64,000 nt of DNA from Akkermansia sp. (GTDB lineage: Bacteria > Verrucomicrobiota > Verrucomicrobiia > Verrucomicrobiales > Akkermansiaceae), in NCBI GenBank assembly GCA_017546445.1, contig JAFYWX010000012.1, forward strand, positions 1 to 64,000, in the 5' to 3' direction. A program made the position numbers and the translations under genes. The notes below the pieces were generated by a model. The model was not told the origin of the DNA. It worked only from the letters and a program-made list of their open reading frames with translations, and ran no database searches. Of this stretch, positions 33,497-43,976 are shown piece by piece. Numbering within the stretch: position 1 is the first letter of the stretch; every line of letters starts with the position of its first letter.

Positions 33497-33524
33497 ATCA
33501 TACATAGTGCGGCATATCAAGCAA
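33497..33524 (-). promoter_or_regulatory. Promoter of parC
   Basis: TTGCTT at 33519-33524, 16-bp spacer, TATGAT at 33497-33502. It decides the start at 33480. Confidence 0.7.
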
Positions 33525-33541
33525 GAAGCACGTGAATGTCA

Positions 33542-33570
33542 TTGACAAAGTTCGACTTTGCGGCTAGAGT
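33542..33570 (+). promoter_or_regulatory. Promoter of the Sel1 protein gene
   Basis: TTGACA at 33542-33547, 17-bp spacer, TAGAGT at 33565-33570; 14 bases to the ATG at 33585. May also serve the acyl-ACP synthetase gene downstream. Confidence 0.75.
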
Positions 33571-33584
33571 AGGGGCGATTGCGT

Positions 33585-34130
33585 ATGAAGAAAAGTCTTT
33601 TTGCTCTGTTGCTGGTGCTTGTGATTGCTGCATCTGCTGTGGCTTATTGGTATGTTTCAGGCCGTGAAGCACAGACGGATAGCCCGGAAACTCCGGTACA
33701 GACGATTGAGGAACCAGCTGTTGAAGTAGCCCCCCAGCCTGAGCCTGCTCCCGTGGTTGAGGAACCGGCTCCTCAACCTGTGGTGGAAGAACCCGCTCCG
33801 GAACCGGCTCCTGAGCCCGAGCCCGCTCCGCTTCCTGCGCTGAATACTGAGGCTGAGGCCTTGCTGGCCAAGGCAGAGGCTGGTGATCCGGTGGCACAGT
33901 TCAATCTGGCCCGCCAGTATGTACTGGGCGAAGGTATGGCTATCAACCGCGAGGAATTCCTGCGCTGGTGCCGCACGGCTGCAGAGCAGGGGCTGCCGGA
34001 GGCCCAGTTCACCCTGGGCATGTGCTATCGCCAGGGGGTGGGTGTGGCCGCGGATGAGCAGGAGGCCACGCGTCTGCTTCAGCTCGCGGCCGATGCCGGG
34101 TACGCCCCGGCAGCCGAGCAGCTTAAATAA
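33585..34130 (+). CDS. Membrane-anchored Sel1-repeat protein
   Basis: 181 residues. N-terminal membrane anchor (LFALLLVLVIAASAVAYWYV), then a Pro/Glu-rich linker of about 60 residues with repeated EEPAPxP and PEPAPEP units, and two Sel1-like repeats (AQFNLARQYVLGEGMAINREEF and AQFTLGMCYRQGVGVAADEQEA, each partial). The linker could span the periplasm. Such proteins usually scaffold other proteins. The acyl-ACP synthetase gene follows 29 bases later. Confidence 0.8.
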   Translation: MKKSLFALLLVLVIAASAVAYWYVSGREAQTDSPETPVQTIEEPAVEVAPQPEPAPVVEEPAPQPVVEEPAPEPAPEPEPAPLPALNTEAEALLAKAEAGDPVAQFNLARQYVLGEGMAINREEFLRWCRTAAEQGLPEAQFTLGMCYRQGVGVAADEQEATRLLQLAADAGYAPAAEQLK

Positions 34131-34159
34131 GTTTTAATACCAAAAATTATCTGATTTTT

Positions 34160-36331
34160 ATGGCAAAGATTGTTGTACACGGCTCTGAGAATATCGTTAA
34201 GCCCGGTTTCTACATGCCCAACCGCTTCAGTGTGGAGGCGGGGAAGGTGCTGCACCAGCTGCTGGATGGCAAGGTGTGCTACCTGGTGGATTCCACTTTT
34301 GCGCCGGAAGAGGAGTTGATGAAGTACCTGGAGTCCAGCAAGGCTGTTATTGAGTATTTCGACTTCCGCGGCACCACCTCACTGGCAATGCGTGATTTAA
34401 TTCGCGCCCGCATGGCCGAGGGGCTGAGCGTGGTGTTCCTGCCCGGCAAGGTGGCCAAGTATCGCGGTACTTACAGTGATGTTCCCTCCCCCTTCCTCCG
34501 CCACGTCGGTAGCCTGCATATCTCTACCACGCCGCTTTTCCTGGGGCACTATGGCGAGACTATCCGTACGCTTTACCGCGAATGCGCTGACCCCGCCTGC
34601 CATGAGGAGTTCTGCATTCTGCCCAGAATTGCCGCCGGTCCGCAGACCGGTGCCCGCATCATGGCCGCCTGGCTGGAGAAGGGTGCAGAGCTGTATGCCG
34701 CCCGCCCGCTGCTGGATACCTCGCTCACCACGAATCTGGTGCACGCCATGAAGCGCTTCCCCAAGGTTGAAGTGGTGGATGGCATGACCGGCAGTGCGCT
34801 GCCCAACTTCAAGGCGCTGGGCGTGAGTATGGCAGTGGCAAAGATGCTTCGCAAGCGCGATGACCGCCGCATCGGCGTGATTCTGCCCCCCGGCGCCGGT
34901 GGTGTGATTGCTACGCTGAGCTGCCTGCTGGCCGGTATTACCCCGGTGATGATTAACTATGCCACTTCCGCAGCAGCTTTTGAGAGCACCGTGCGCCAGG
35001 CAGGCCTCAAGACCTTTATTACGGCTCGTAAGTTCATGCAGAAGCTGCCTCAGTTTCCCTGGCCATCGGAGGAGAAGCTCATTCTGGTGGAAGACCTGCT
35101 GCAGAAGACCCCTAAGCTCACGCTTGCTTCCAATGTGCTGACTGCCAAGATGGCTCCCGCCTCGCTCATCTGCAGCATGTTCAAGACCGATTCCCGCAGT
35201 GGTGAGGATGAGGCTGTGATGCTCTTCACCTCCGGTTCCAGCGGTGAGCCCAAGGGCGTGGTGCTTACGCACCGCATGGTGATGGCCAACGTGGGCCAGT
35301 GCGCCTGCCGTCTGGATCTGACCGATTGCCGATTCCTGGCCAGTCTGCCTATTTTCCACAGCTTCGGCATGACGGTGAACATGATGCTGCCGCTGCTCAC
35401 GGGCTGCATGGTGTGCTCCTACCCGAACCCGACCGATGCCCGCACGCTCAACGAGCTCATCAAGAAGTACCGCCTTACCCTGGTGTGCGCCACGCCCACC
35501 TTCGGCCGCGCCATGCTTCGCCGCGCTGAGCCGGATACCTACGAAAGCGTGCGCTACTTCGTGCTGGGTGCTGAAAAACTGCAGCCTGACCTGGAGAAGG
35601 AGTTCATTGAGAAGTGCGGCGTGTACCCGCTGGAGGGCTACGGCCTCACCGAGACCTCCCCGGTTATCGGCGCTAATATGCCCAACGTGGATTTGGTGCC
35701 GGGTTCCAAGTTCTTCATTCCTGGCACGGTGCGTCCCAGCATTGGTGCCTTCCTGCCGGGCATAGCTATCCGCATTACCGATGTGGATGACGACACCAAA
35801 GAACTGCCGCTTACCGAGCGCGGCATGATCTGGTTCAAGGGGGCCAATGTGTTCAGTGGCTATATCGGACGCCCGGAACTGAACAAGGAAATCTTCCACA
35901 ATGGCTGGTTCAAGACCGGCGATATCGGCCAGATGGACCTCAACGGCTTCCTGACCCTGGGAGGCCGACTTTCCCGCTTCTCCAAGATTGGCGGTGAAAT
36001 GGTGCCGCATGAGGGCGTGGAGCTGGCCCTTTCGCAAGGCTTCGGCCTGAGCGCCGAGGACGGCGTGCAGATTGCCATTGCCGGCGTGAGCGACCCGCAG
36101 AAGGGCGAGGCTCTCGTCCTCCTCTCCGCTTTGCCGCAGCACCAGCGCAGCTCTGAGGAGAAGGAAATACTCTCCTCCATCCGTACTATGCTGGCAGAGC
36201 AGTCCGTACCCACCCTCTGGGCTCCCAAGTACCTGGTGCCGGTGGAATCCATCCCTGTGCTCGCCACTGGCAAGCTTGACCTCCGCGGTTGCAAGCTCAT
36301 GGCCGAGGAAGCATTGGGGATTCAGTCCTGA
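34160..36331 (+). CDS. Acyl-ACP/acyl-CoA synthetase, Aas-like
   Basis: 723 residues. The N-terminal ~230 residues look like a degenerate PlsC acyltransferase (VVFLPGKVAKYRGTY) without the catalytic HX4D motif. The C-terminal part is an AMP-forming synthetase: LFTSGSSGEPKGVVLTH at about 356-372, YGLTETSP, GWFKTGDIG at about 584, and a conserved Lys in ATGKLDLRG near 706. Resembles Aas, which reacylates lysophospholipids using acyl-ACP, but the acyl transfer half is probably inactive, so fatty-acid activation is the likely job. Followed by a strong bidirectional terminator. Confidence 0.85.
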   Translation: MAKIVVHGSENIVKPGFYMPNRFSVEAGKVLHQLLDGKVCYLVDSTFAPEEELMKYLESSKAVIEYFDFRGTTSLAMRDLIRARMAEGLSVVFLPGKVAKYRGTYSDVPSPFLRHVGSLHISTTPLFLGHYGETIRTLYRECADPACHEEFCILPRIAAGPQTGARIMAAWLEKGAELYAARPLLDTSLTTNLVHAMKRFPKVEVVDGMTGSALPNFKALGVSMAVAKMLRKRDDRRIGVILPPGAGGVIATLSCLLAGITPVMINYATSAAAFESTVRQAGLKTFITARKFMQKLPQFPWPSEEKLILVEDLLQKTPKLTLASNVLTAKMAPASLICSMFKTDSRSGEDEAVMLFTSGSSGEPKGVVLTHRMVMANVGQCACRLDLTDCRFLASLPIFHSFGMTVNMMLPLLTGCMVCSYPNPTDARTLNELIKKYRLTLVCATPTFGRAMLRRAEPDTYESVRYFVLGAEKLQPDLEKEFIEKCGVYPLEGYGLTETSPVIGANMPNVDLVPGSKFFIPGTVRPSIGAFLPGIAIRITDVDDDTKELPLTERGMIWFKGANVFSGYIGRPELNKEIFHNGWFKTGDIGQMDLNGFLTLGGRLSRFSKIGGEMVPHEGVELALSQGFGLSAEDGVQIAIAGVSDPQKGEALVLLSALPQHQRSSEEKEILSSIRTMLAEQSVPTLWAPKYLVPVESIPVLATGKLDLRGCKLMAEEALGIQS

Positions 36332-36351
36332 GCTTGTAAAATGTTATAATC

Positions 36352-36387
36352 AGAAAGCCTCCTGCTGTTCAGGGCAGGAGGCTTTCT
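36352..36387 (+). terminator. Bidirectional terminator
   Basis: 14-bp perfect stem (36352-36365 with 36374-36387) between the convergent synthetase gene and the ankyrin/DUF1963 gene. Confidence 0.8.
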
Positions 36388-36390
36388 GCA

Positions 36391-37539
36391 TTAGTAGCAG
36401 TCAGCGTAGACTTGCCAGTCGTTTTCGCTGGCATTGTAAAAGAAGAAGTAATTTCCCAGGTCGCCGATAGTGAGGCCGGCGTTTTCATCGAAACTGATTT
36501 GCAGTACGAATTCGTAGCCTGCGGGAATGTCCGGCGCGCCTTGTGCGTAAGTGGGGTAGCCACCGAGTTTGTGCGTTTCGTAGTCTGCCGGATAGATGTC
36601 CTCCTGATAATCCCTCCCTCTGATTATTTCATGCTCGCAGATTTCCTCCCACAGTTCATCGCTGCCGCCACAGTCCGGCCATTTGGGAATGTCGTTTTCA
36701 ACATGTTCGGGGGTGAGGATGCAGGGCGTCAGTTCGTCGGATGTGTAATCGCAGGGCTCCAGTCCCTCAGTGCTGGCATAGCCGCGGATGACGCAGCCCA
36801 GTCTGGGCTCTTCCTCCGGATCCATGGCCCAGGCTTCCTGCGGGGCGAAGATGGTGATGAGCTCCAGCTTTCTGAGCGGGGCAGGGACATACGGTAAATC
36901 GCGCACGAAGAGAGTAGCCAGCGGCTCCAGCGGGGTGCCTTCTGCATCCACAGGGCGTTCCTCGCCGGGGTGCTGCCAGGTCACTCGGCCCAGCCAGCTC
37001 TGCGTACCAGCGGCTTCCCCTTGTGCCGCCTTGCTGCGGAAAAGGATGGCTTCCCGGTTCAGCTTCTGGCGCAGTTCATCGAGCGTCATTACCGGGCCGT
37101 CTGGAATAGCCATGCCGCGCGCCCGCATGTCCTCCTTCAGCAGCGTTCTGCATTCACTGGCTTCTCTGGTTATGACCCAATTGAGAGGAGTGCTGCCGTT
37201 TTTATTACGCGCAGTGGAGTCTGCGCCTGCTGCCAGCAGGAGTCGCACAGCCTCAGTGTGGAACATGCCGGCAGCCCAGTGGAGCGGCGTATCTCCATCC
37301 TTATCGCATTGATTTATATCTGCCCCGGCATCCAGGAGCACCTTCATGCATTTGATTGCATTGTTGAACGCAGCAATGGACAGCAGACCTTTGCCTTTTT
37401 TGTCGACGGCATCGATAGGCAGCACCGCTTTCCGAAACCAATCGGCTGTCAGCATCCTGCGCAATGCAGATGCCTTGTCGGCGTCAAAGATGTCGTCCAG
37501 CGTGTCAATCTGTGATTCGGTGAGGGTGGGGTGTGGCAT
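36391..37539 (-). CDS. Ankyrin-repeat plus DUF1963 protein
   Basis: 382 residues, cytosolic. Three ankyrin repeats at about 30-140 (GKGLLSIAAFNNAIKCMKVLLDAGADIN, in part; DGDTPLHWAAGMFHTEAVRLLLAAGAD; NGSTPLNWVITREASECRTLL), then a DUF1963/YwqG-type domain (about 180-382) with KLGGYPTYAQG, GYEFVLQISFDE and GDLGNYFFFYN. DUF1963 proteins are often found with polymorphic toxins as immunity-like or partner proteins, but no toxin is adjacent here. ATG 37539 is preferred over the ATG at 37581, which lies at the -35 box. Confidence 0.85.
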   Translation of the reverse strand: MPHPTLTESQIDTLDDIFDADKASALRRMLTADWFRKAVLPIDAVDKKGKGLLSIAAFNNAIKCMKVLLDAGADINQCDKDGDTPLHWAAGMFHTEAVRLLLAAGADSTARNKNGSTPLNWVITREASECRTLLKEDMRARGMAIPDGPVMTLDELRQKLNREAILFRSKAAQGEAAGTQSWLGRVTWQHPGEERPVDAEGTPLEPLATLFVRDLPYVPAPLRKLELITIFAPQEAWAMDPEEEPRLGCVIRGYASTEGLEPCDYTSDELTPCILTPEHVENDIPKWPDCGGSDELWEEICEHEIIRGRDYQEDIYPADYETHKLGGYPTYAQGAPDIPAGYEFVLQISFDENAGLTIGDLGNYFFFYNASENDWQVYADCY

Positions 37540-37552
37540 GGTAATTGCGGTT

Positions 37553-37581
37553 ATTTTATAAGTTGCAGAGCCTTGGATCAA
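37553..37581 (-). promoter_or_regulatory. Promoter of the ankyrin/DUF1963 gene
   Basis: TTGATC at 37576-37581, 17-bp spacer, TAAAAT at 37553-37558. Confidence 0.5.
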
Positions 37582-37609
37582 GGAAAAAGTTAATCAGCAG
37601 CCTGGCCCA

Positions 37610-38563
37610 TTATTCATTTTTCAACAGGGAGGAAAGCATTGTGTCGAGCATGCCGTTGGGGGAGATGTTGCCTACCCAGATTTCTGAGGCGTGGCGAAGG
37701 ACATATTCGTTGCACCAGGTTGCAACTTGTTTGTTCAGTTTGGAGCCTTGAGGTTGCGGGGAGAGGAACAGGATGCGTTTTTCAACAAGTGCTTGCTGTT
37801 GTTCGGGGGTGAACTCTTGCTCTGTCGGGATTCCCTGGGGGCATACGTGGATGATGCTGCGCTTTTTGGCGAGCGCCCGCCGAAGGATTTCCCGTTCCTG
37901 TGGACTTGTGAAGGTTGAAATGAGAGGCATGTCCCTGGATGTCGGGACTGAAGTCCCGTGCCTCGAAGAGAGAAGCTGCGGCTTAAGTTCAGTTGCGCTG
38001 AATCCCTGAGATGCTACAAATGCCCGCTTGGGTAAATCCAGGAGGGATTCATTACCCAGCATGTGCGCGGTGATGGCTCCCCAGTGGTCGCGCGACCAGT
38101 TCTTCGGGTTGTTGCGTATGTATCGCTCGTAGTGTAGCAGCTCATCGGTGCTGGAAATCAAATCTTCCCAGTAGTCAATTTGCCACAGGTGTTCGCCTAT
38201 GTCGGGCGCTTTTCCGGCTTGCTTCAGCTTGCCGTATAGGAATGTGGTGGCACCTTTGAATCGCCCGACAAGGAAACCAAGATGGTTCTTTTTATTGGTT
38301 GTCCGTTCTTTTATGGTAAAAATGGCGTGGAGGTGGTTCGGCATCACGATAAACTCACCCAGTTCCAGCTCCGGATACTTCTGAGGTAAACTTGTAAGTA
38401 CGTTTTTCACAGCAATCCCAAGCTCGTTTAAGATACATTTTTCCCCCACGATTGTTCCCAGGATAGAACGATTGTGCTCAACCTGCATGGTCACGAAAAA
38501 CCGGCCCATGCTATAATCGATTTTCTTGTTCCGCAGGTGCTTGTAAAAACGCTGTCCTTTCAT
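37610..38563 (-). CDS. REP-associated tyrosine transposase with extra C-terminal domain
   Basis: 317 residues. Residues 1-190 are a Y1/HUH transposase: H77 and H79 in VMPNHLHAIF, and Tyr148 in HYERYIRNNPKNW (typical of IS200-like REP-associated enzymes, RAYTs). Residues 200-207 (SRHGTSVP) are encoded by a REP palindrome. Residues 212-317 form a second domain that looks like a DprA/LOG-type Rossmann fold: IIHVCPQGIP, RILFLSPQPQGSKLNKQVA, WCNEYVLRHASEIWVGNISPNGML. A second REP in inverted orientation lies directly upstream of the ATG. The enzyme presumably mobilises or processes the REP palindromes of this genome. The DprA-like reading of the C-terminal part is inference. Confidence 0.85.
   Translation of the reverse strand: MKGQRFYKHLRNKKIDYSMGRFFVTMQVEHNRSILGTIVGEKCILNELGIAVKNVLTSLPQKYPELELGEFIVMPNHLHAIFTIKERTTNKKNHLGFLVGRFKGATTFLYGKLKQAGKAPDIGEHLWQIDYWEDLISSTDELLHYERYIRNNPKNWSRDHWGAITAHMLGNESLLDLPKRAFVASQGFSATELKPQLLSSRHGTSVPTSRDMPLISTFTSPQEREILRRALAKKRSIIHVCPQGIPTEQEFTPEQQQALVEKRILFLSPQPQGSKLNKQVATWCNEYVLRHASEIWVGNISPNGMLDTMLSSLLKNE
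37943..37966 (+). repeat. REP palindrome (copy b), inside the transposase gene
   Basis: CGGGACT-GA-AGTCCCG at 37943-37958 followed by TGCCTCGA. It is the exact reverse complement of the copy at 38565-38588 over 24 bases, and is translated as part of the transposase. Confidence 0.95.
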
Positions 38564-38564
38564 A

Positions 38565-38588
38565 TCGAGGCACGGGACTTCAGTCCCG
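38565..38588 (-). repeat. REP palindrome (copy c), before the transposase ATG
   Basis: TCGAGGCA head (38565-38572) and CGGGACT-TC-AGTCCCG (38573-38588); one base separates it from the transposase start codon. Together with copy b it forms inverted repeats around the transposase's catalytic half. Confidence 0.95.
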
Positions 38589-38591
38589 TAA

Positions 38592-38625
38592 TAGAAAAAT
38601 CCCCGCAGCTTGTCGGCTGCGGGGC
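38592..38625 (-). terminator. Terminator of the ATP synthase operon
   Basis: 9-bp GC stem (38601-38609 with 38616-38624), followed on the minus strand by ATTTTTC. It lies 11 bases after the atpC stop. Confidence 0.85.
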
Positions 38626-38635
38626 TTGGTAAATC

Positions 38636-39052
38636 TCAGATTCTCCGTTTTTTCCTGAAATCAAGCATGGCCATCTGCTTGGCGATGGCGGCTTCGAGCT
38701 TGGTCTGCTCTTCGCGGTCGAGCACGGAGGCTCCATCTCGGAAAGCGGCCTGGGCGCGTTCCAGGGCCTTCTCTACGCTGGAGGTGTCGATTTCGTCCAC
38801 GGTGAGGGCGGTATCCGTCACCAGCAGCACGTTATCGTTTTCCACCTGCAGGAAGCCACCGCCCACAAAGAGGCACTGGGGAGCCTGGCCGGGGCAGGTG
38901 TAGGTGAGTTCCCCGTTGGCCACAGAGGTGATGATGGCGGCGTGCCCGGGCAGCACCTCCATCTCACCCTGCGAGGCGGGCAGGCGGATGCTGCTCACCT
39001 CCGCCTCAAGGGCGGTGCGCATGGGGGTGATGATTTTGAATTGCATCGGCAT
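38636..39052 (-). CDS. atpC: ATP synthase F1 epsilon subunit
   Basis: 138 residues: beta-sandwich N-terminal domain (MQFKIITPMRTALEAEVSSIRLPASQGEMEVLPGHAAI in part, with the typical GExEVLPGHA motif) and a helical C-terminal tail. Regulates and couples rotation in F1. Last gene of the atp operon, 12 bases after atpD. Confidence 0.95.
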   Translation of the reverse strand: MPMQFKIITPMRTALEAEVSSIRLPASQGEMEVLPGHAAIITSVANGELTYTCPGQAPQCLFVGGGFLQVENDNVLLVTDTALTVDEIDTSSVEKALERAQAAFRDGASVLDREEQTKLEAAIAKQMAMLDFRKKRRI

Positions 39053-39064
39053 GAGCGGTCAGAA

Positions 39065-40483
<1,419 letters not shown>

Positions 40484-40514
40484 TTATTTTTGAAAATTGA
40501 TGGGTGGGGTGGAA

Positions 40515-41375
40515 TTACTCCATGGCCTTCATGGCCGTGGTGATTTCGAGAAGTTCGTTGGTAATCTGGGCCTGGCGTGCCTTGTTGTATTCCAGCGTGA
40601 GCTCGCCGATGAGGGTTTTGGCGTTCTCGGTAGCGGATTTCATGGCGACCATGCGGGCAGACTGCTCGGAGGCCTTGCCTTCCAGCACCATCTGGGTGAG
40701 CAGGTTGGCAAAGTACAGCGGCAGAATGGACTTGAGCAGGGTGGTGGGGTCGGGCTCCAGCAGGAATTCGGCGTGTTCCTCGCCCTCGGTCTCCTCGGCC
40801 AGCTTCAGCAAATCCTCCGGCTTGATGGGGAGAATATCCACCACCTGCGGACGCTGCACCATGATGTTGATGAACTTCTGGTATACCACCGTTACGCGGT
40901 TGTAGGTGCCTTCCACGAAGCCCTTGCGGATGAAGTCCAGAATGGCCTTCATCTCTGCTTCCTCCAGGGTGTCACCAATGGTGAAGGAGGCCACCAGCTT
41001 GCGGCCCACACGGGCAAACTGCGGGTTGAGCTTGCCGCCGATGGTGAGGTAATCGGCCTCTGCCGGGCACTGGGTGAGCACTTCCTTGAACAGGTTGGTG
41101 TTCAGACCACCGCAGAGACCGCGGTCGGTGCTTACCACAATGACGAGCTGCTTGCCGTTTTCGCGCTTTTCCATGAGCTGGACGGAACCCTCGGCAATGG
41201 ATTCCCGCAGGTGCTTGAATACCCGCGACAGGGCGCAGATGTAGACGCGCCCCTTGAGAGCCAGCTCCTGAGCACGGCGCATCTTGGCGGACGCAACCAT
41301 CTGCATCGCTTTGGTAATCTGCGATGTGTTGCGTACCGACTTGATGCGGCGTTTGATGTCTCTCAGGCTTGCCAT
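40515..41375 (-). CDS. atpG: ATP synthase F1 gamma subunit
   Basis: 286 residues, central rotor stalk. Family-typical start MASLRDIKRRIKSVRNTSQITKAM (quoted to 20: MASLRDIKRRIKSVRNTSQI), STDRGLCGGLNTNL in the middle, and the ATENAKTLIGELTLEYNKARQ C-terminal helix. Sits between atpA and atpD, 4 bases from atpA. Confidence 0.98.
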   Translation of the reverse strand: MASLRDIKRRIKSVRNTSQITKAMQMVASAKMRRAQELALKGRVYICALSRVFKHLRESIAEGSVQLMEKRENGKQLVIVVSTDRGLCGGLNTNLFKEVLTQCPAEADYLTIGGKLNPQFARVGRKLVASFTIGDTLEEAEMKAILDFIRKGFVEGTYNRVTVVYQKFINIMVQRPQVVDILPIKPEDLLKLAEETEGEEHAEFLLEPDPTTLLKSILPLYFANLLTQMVLEGKASEQSARMVAMKSATENAKTLIGELTLEYNKARQAQITNELLEITTAMKAME

Positions 41376-41379
41376 GTTG

Positions 41380-42921
41380 TTACTTCTTCAGGCGGGATTT
41401 GAAAGAGGTCATGAAGTCCTTGAGGGCGGCGTCGATTTCCGGCGTCAGGGCCTTCTCGGCTTCGATGCGGGTGAGCAGGGCTGCTCCGCTGATAGAGGCT
41501 TCTTCCTCCAGCTGGCGGCGCACGGCCTGAATCTGGTCCACGGCCACGTCATCGAGGAAGCCGCGCTGGATGGCGTAGAGGTTGATGACCTCGATGCCCA
41601 GACTCTTGGGTTCATACTGACCCTGCTTGAAGAGTTCCACGATGCGGCGGCCACGCTCCAGCTTGGCCTTGGTGGCGGCATCCAGGTCGGAGCCGAACTG
41701 GGCGAAAGCCTGGAGTTCTTCGAACTGCGCGAGGTCGAGCTTCACAGAACCGGCCAGCTTCTTCACAATCTGGGTCTGGGCGCTGGAACCCACGCGGGAC
41801 ACGGAGATACCCACGTTGATAGCCGGGCGTACACCCTGGTAGAACAGGTCGGTATCCAGGAAAATCTGGCCGTCGGTAATGGAAATCACATTCGTGGGAA
41901 TGTAGGCAGACACGTCACCGGCCTGGGTTTCGATGATGGGCAGGGCGGTGAGGGAGCCACCTTTACGGCCACCTTCGCTGTTGATGCGGGCGGCTCGCTC
42001 CAGCAGGCGGGAGTGCAGGTAGAACACGTCGCCGGGGTAGGCTTCGCGGCCGGAGGGACGACGCAGAATGAGGGACACCTGGCGGTAGGCCACGGCGTGC
42101 TTGGAGAGGTCATCGTACACGATGAGGGCATCCTGGCCCTGGTCCATGAAGTATTCGCCCATGGCGCAGCCGGCGTAGGGAGCCAGATACTGCATGGCGG
42201 CGCTGTCAGACGCGGAGGCTACCACCACGATGCTGTATTCCATGGCACCGGCTTCCTCGAGCTTGGCTACCAGGCGGGATACCGTGGCGCGTTTCTGGCC
42301 CACGGCCACGTAGATGCTGTACAGCGGGCGGTGGCCCGGCAGCTTGCCCTGTTCGGCCAGCTTGTTCTGCTGGGCCTGGGCAATCATGGTATCGGTGGCA
42401 ATGGTGGTCTTGCCGGTGGAGCGGTCGCCGATGATGAGCTCGCGCTGGCCACGGCCAATCGGAATCATGGCATCGATGGGCAGAATACCGGTCTGCACCG
42501 GCTGGTTCACGCCCTGGCGGGAAATAATACCGGAGGCAATTTTTTCCACGGGGTAATAGGTAGTGGCCTGAATCGGGCCCTTGCCGTCCAGCGGGTTGCC
42601 CAGGGTGTCCACCACGCGGCCGAGCAGGCCGGGACCCACCGGCACCTGGAGCAGACGACCTGTGGTCTTGCAGGTGTCGCCTTCCTTCAGGGAGGCGGCA
42701 TTGCCGATAAGCACGGCACCCACTTCATGCTCTTCCAGGTTCATGGCGAGGCCCATCACGCCACCGGGGAATTCAATCATCTCATTGAGCATGGCGTTGC
42801 TCAGGCCTTCGATGTGGGCCACGCCGTCGCCAATGGCTTTGATGGTGCCCACATTCTCATTGATGGCGGCGGTGGAGATGTTGCGGATCTGTGCTTCGAG
42901 TTCTTGTACGATGTTGCTCAT
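41380..42921 (-). CDS. atpA: ATP synthase F1 alpha subunit
   Basis: 513 residues, non-catalytic nucleotide-binding subunit. [14 protein letters not shown]alker A, the [14 protein letters not shown] stretch, and [26 protein letters not shown] (quoted in part) of the family. Full length. Confidence 0.98.
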   Translation of the reverse strand: MSNIVQELEAQIRNISTAAINENVGTIKAIGDGVAHIEGLSNAMLNEMIEFPGGVMGLAMNLEEHEVGAVLIGNAASLKEGDTCKTTGRLLQVPVGPGLLGRVVDTLGNPLDGKGPIQATTYYPVEKIASGIISRQGVNQPVQTGILPIDAMIPIGRGQRELIIGDRSTGKTTIATDTMIAQAQQNKLAEQGKLPGHRPLYSIYVAVGQKRATVSRLVAKLEEAGAMEYSIVVVASASDSAAMQYLAPYAGCAMGEYFMDQGQDALIVYDDLSKHAVAYRQVSLILRRPSGREAYPGDVFYLHSRLLERAARINSEGGRKGGSLTALPIIETQAGDVSAYIPTNVISITDGQIFLDTDLFYQGVRPAINVGISVSRVGSSAQTQIVKKLAGSVKLDLAQFEELQAFAQFGSDLDAATKAKLERGRRIVELFKQGQYEPKSLGIEVINLYAIQRGFLDDVAVDQIQAVRRQLEEEASISGAALLTRIEAEKALTPEIDAALKDFMTSFKSRLKK

Positions 42922-42933
42922 ACCGTGGTGTAT

Positions 42934-43326
42934 TTAGAGATTTTTAGTAAGTTGTTCAATGCGGGTGCGGATGGAGGCATCCGTCACGTTGTCGCCCACC
43001 TTCACGGTGAGCCCGGCGATAAGGGAGGAATCCACCTGCCATTCGTAGCTCAGGCCTGCCTGTCGGGCATTCAGCTTAGCGGTGATGGCGGCCTGCTCCT
43101 CGGCGGTGAGGGGCACGGCGCTGGTGATGGTGGCGGTGTGGGCGGCGCGTTCCAGACGCACCAGCTCGGCGAAAGCGGTGAGCAGTGCCAGGTAGTTGCG
43201 CGGCTTATCTGCGGCAATCTTATCGGCCACCAGGCGCACCGTGGCTTCGTTCATCAGTCCATCGGCCCCGATGCACAGCCGCATGAGGCGGCGGGCCTGG
43301 GCCTGTACTTCCTTGCTGATTTTCAT
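42934..43326 (-). CDS. atpH: ATP synthase F1 delta subunit (short form)
   Basis: 130 residues versus about 175 for most delta subunits. Assigned mainly by position between atpF and atpA and by the C-terminal pattern DSSLIAGLTVKVGDNVTDASIRTRIEQL, which matches the conserved GGxxxxxGxxxxDxSxxxxLxxL end of delta. The N-terminal helical domain that binds alpha is shortened. No frameshift is apparent, so the short form looks genuine. Confidence 0.88.
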   Translation of the reverse strand: MKISKEVQAQARRLMRLCIGADGLMNEATVRLVADKIAADKPRNYLALLTAFAELVRLERAAHTATITSAVPLTAEEQAAITAKLNARQAGLSYEWQVDSSLIAGLTVKVGDNVTDASIRTRIEQLTKNL

Positions 43327-43341
43327 GGCTGATTCGGCAGA

Positions 43342-43863
43342 TTAAAGGGAACGGATGGCTTCCGCGTTGATGGCTCGGTGGTCGGCATCGCTCAGCACCT
43401 TGCCGGTCACGCGGCTGGTGGCCTCGGCTACCAGTCGGGTGAATTCGCCCTTCAGGGCGTCTTTTTCGCGCTGGGTGTCCATCTCTGCCTGCTTGTGGGC
43501 GTTTTCGATGACGGCCTGCGCCTCGGCAGTAGCCTTGGCAGAGAGGTCTGCCTGCAGGCGGGCCGCAGTCTGTCGGGCCTGCTCTACTTCCTTCTTGCTG
43601 GTTTCGCGGGCTTCGTCCAGAAGCTTGGCACCGGTTTCCTTCACCTCGGCCAGTTCCTGCTGGCTGCGGGCGTGCATATCCTCGCCTTCCTGGATGCGCT
43701 GGCGTCGTTCTTCAAGCTGCTTGAAAATGGGCTTGAGACCGAAGCACACCACAATGGCTGCCAGAATGCAGAAGGCGATGAGGTGGGCGATGAACGCATC
43801 GGTATGCAGACCGAAATTGGAAATCAAATCCTGAATATCTGCGGCGAGAATCGGGGTGAACAT
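43342..43863 (-). CDS. atpF: ATP synthase Fo subunit b
   Basis: 173 residues: one N-terminal membrane segment (FIAHLIAFCILAAIVVCFGL) and a long charged coiled coil (QLEERRQRIQEGEDMHARSQQ ...) forming the peripheral stalk. Single b gene, no second b'. Normal length. Confidence 0.95.
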   Translation of the reverse strand: MFTPILAADIQDLISNFGLHTDAFIAHLIAFCILAAIVVCFGLKPIFKQLEERRQRIQEGEDMHARSQQELAEVKETGAKLLDEARETSKKEVEQARQTAARLQADLSAKATAEAQAVIENAHKQAEMDTQREKDALKGEFTRLVAEATSRVTGKVLSDADHRAINAEAIRSL

Positions 43864-43924
43864 GGTTGTGAGTTGTTTTTAGTTAAAAACCGAATGAATG
43901 TAGAGATATGGGGGAAAGGGGAAG

Positions 43925-43959
43925 GGGCATGCCGTTTGGTTGAATGGCCCGGCATGCCC
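43925..43959 (-). promoter_or_regulatory. Intercistronic hairpin between atpE and atpF
   Basis: 10-bp perfect stem (43925-43934 with 43950-43959) with no T run. Likely protects or caps the atpE message, which is needed in about tenfold excess. Confidence 0.6.
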
Positions 43960-43976
43960 GCGGGCGTAGCAATGGC

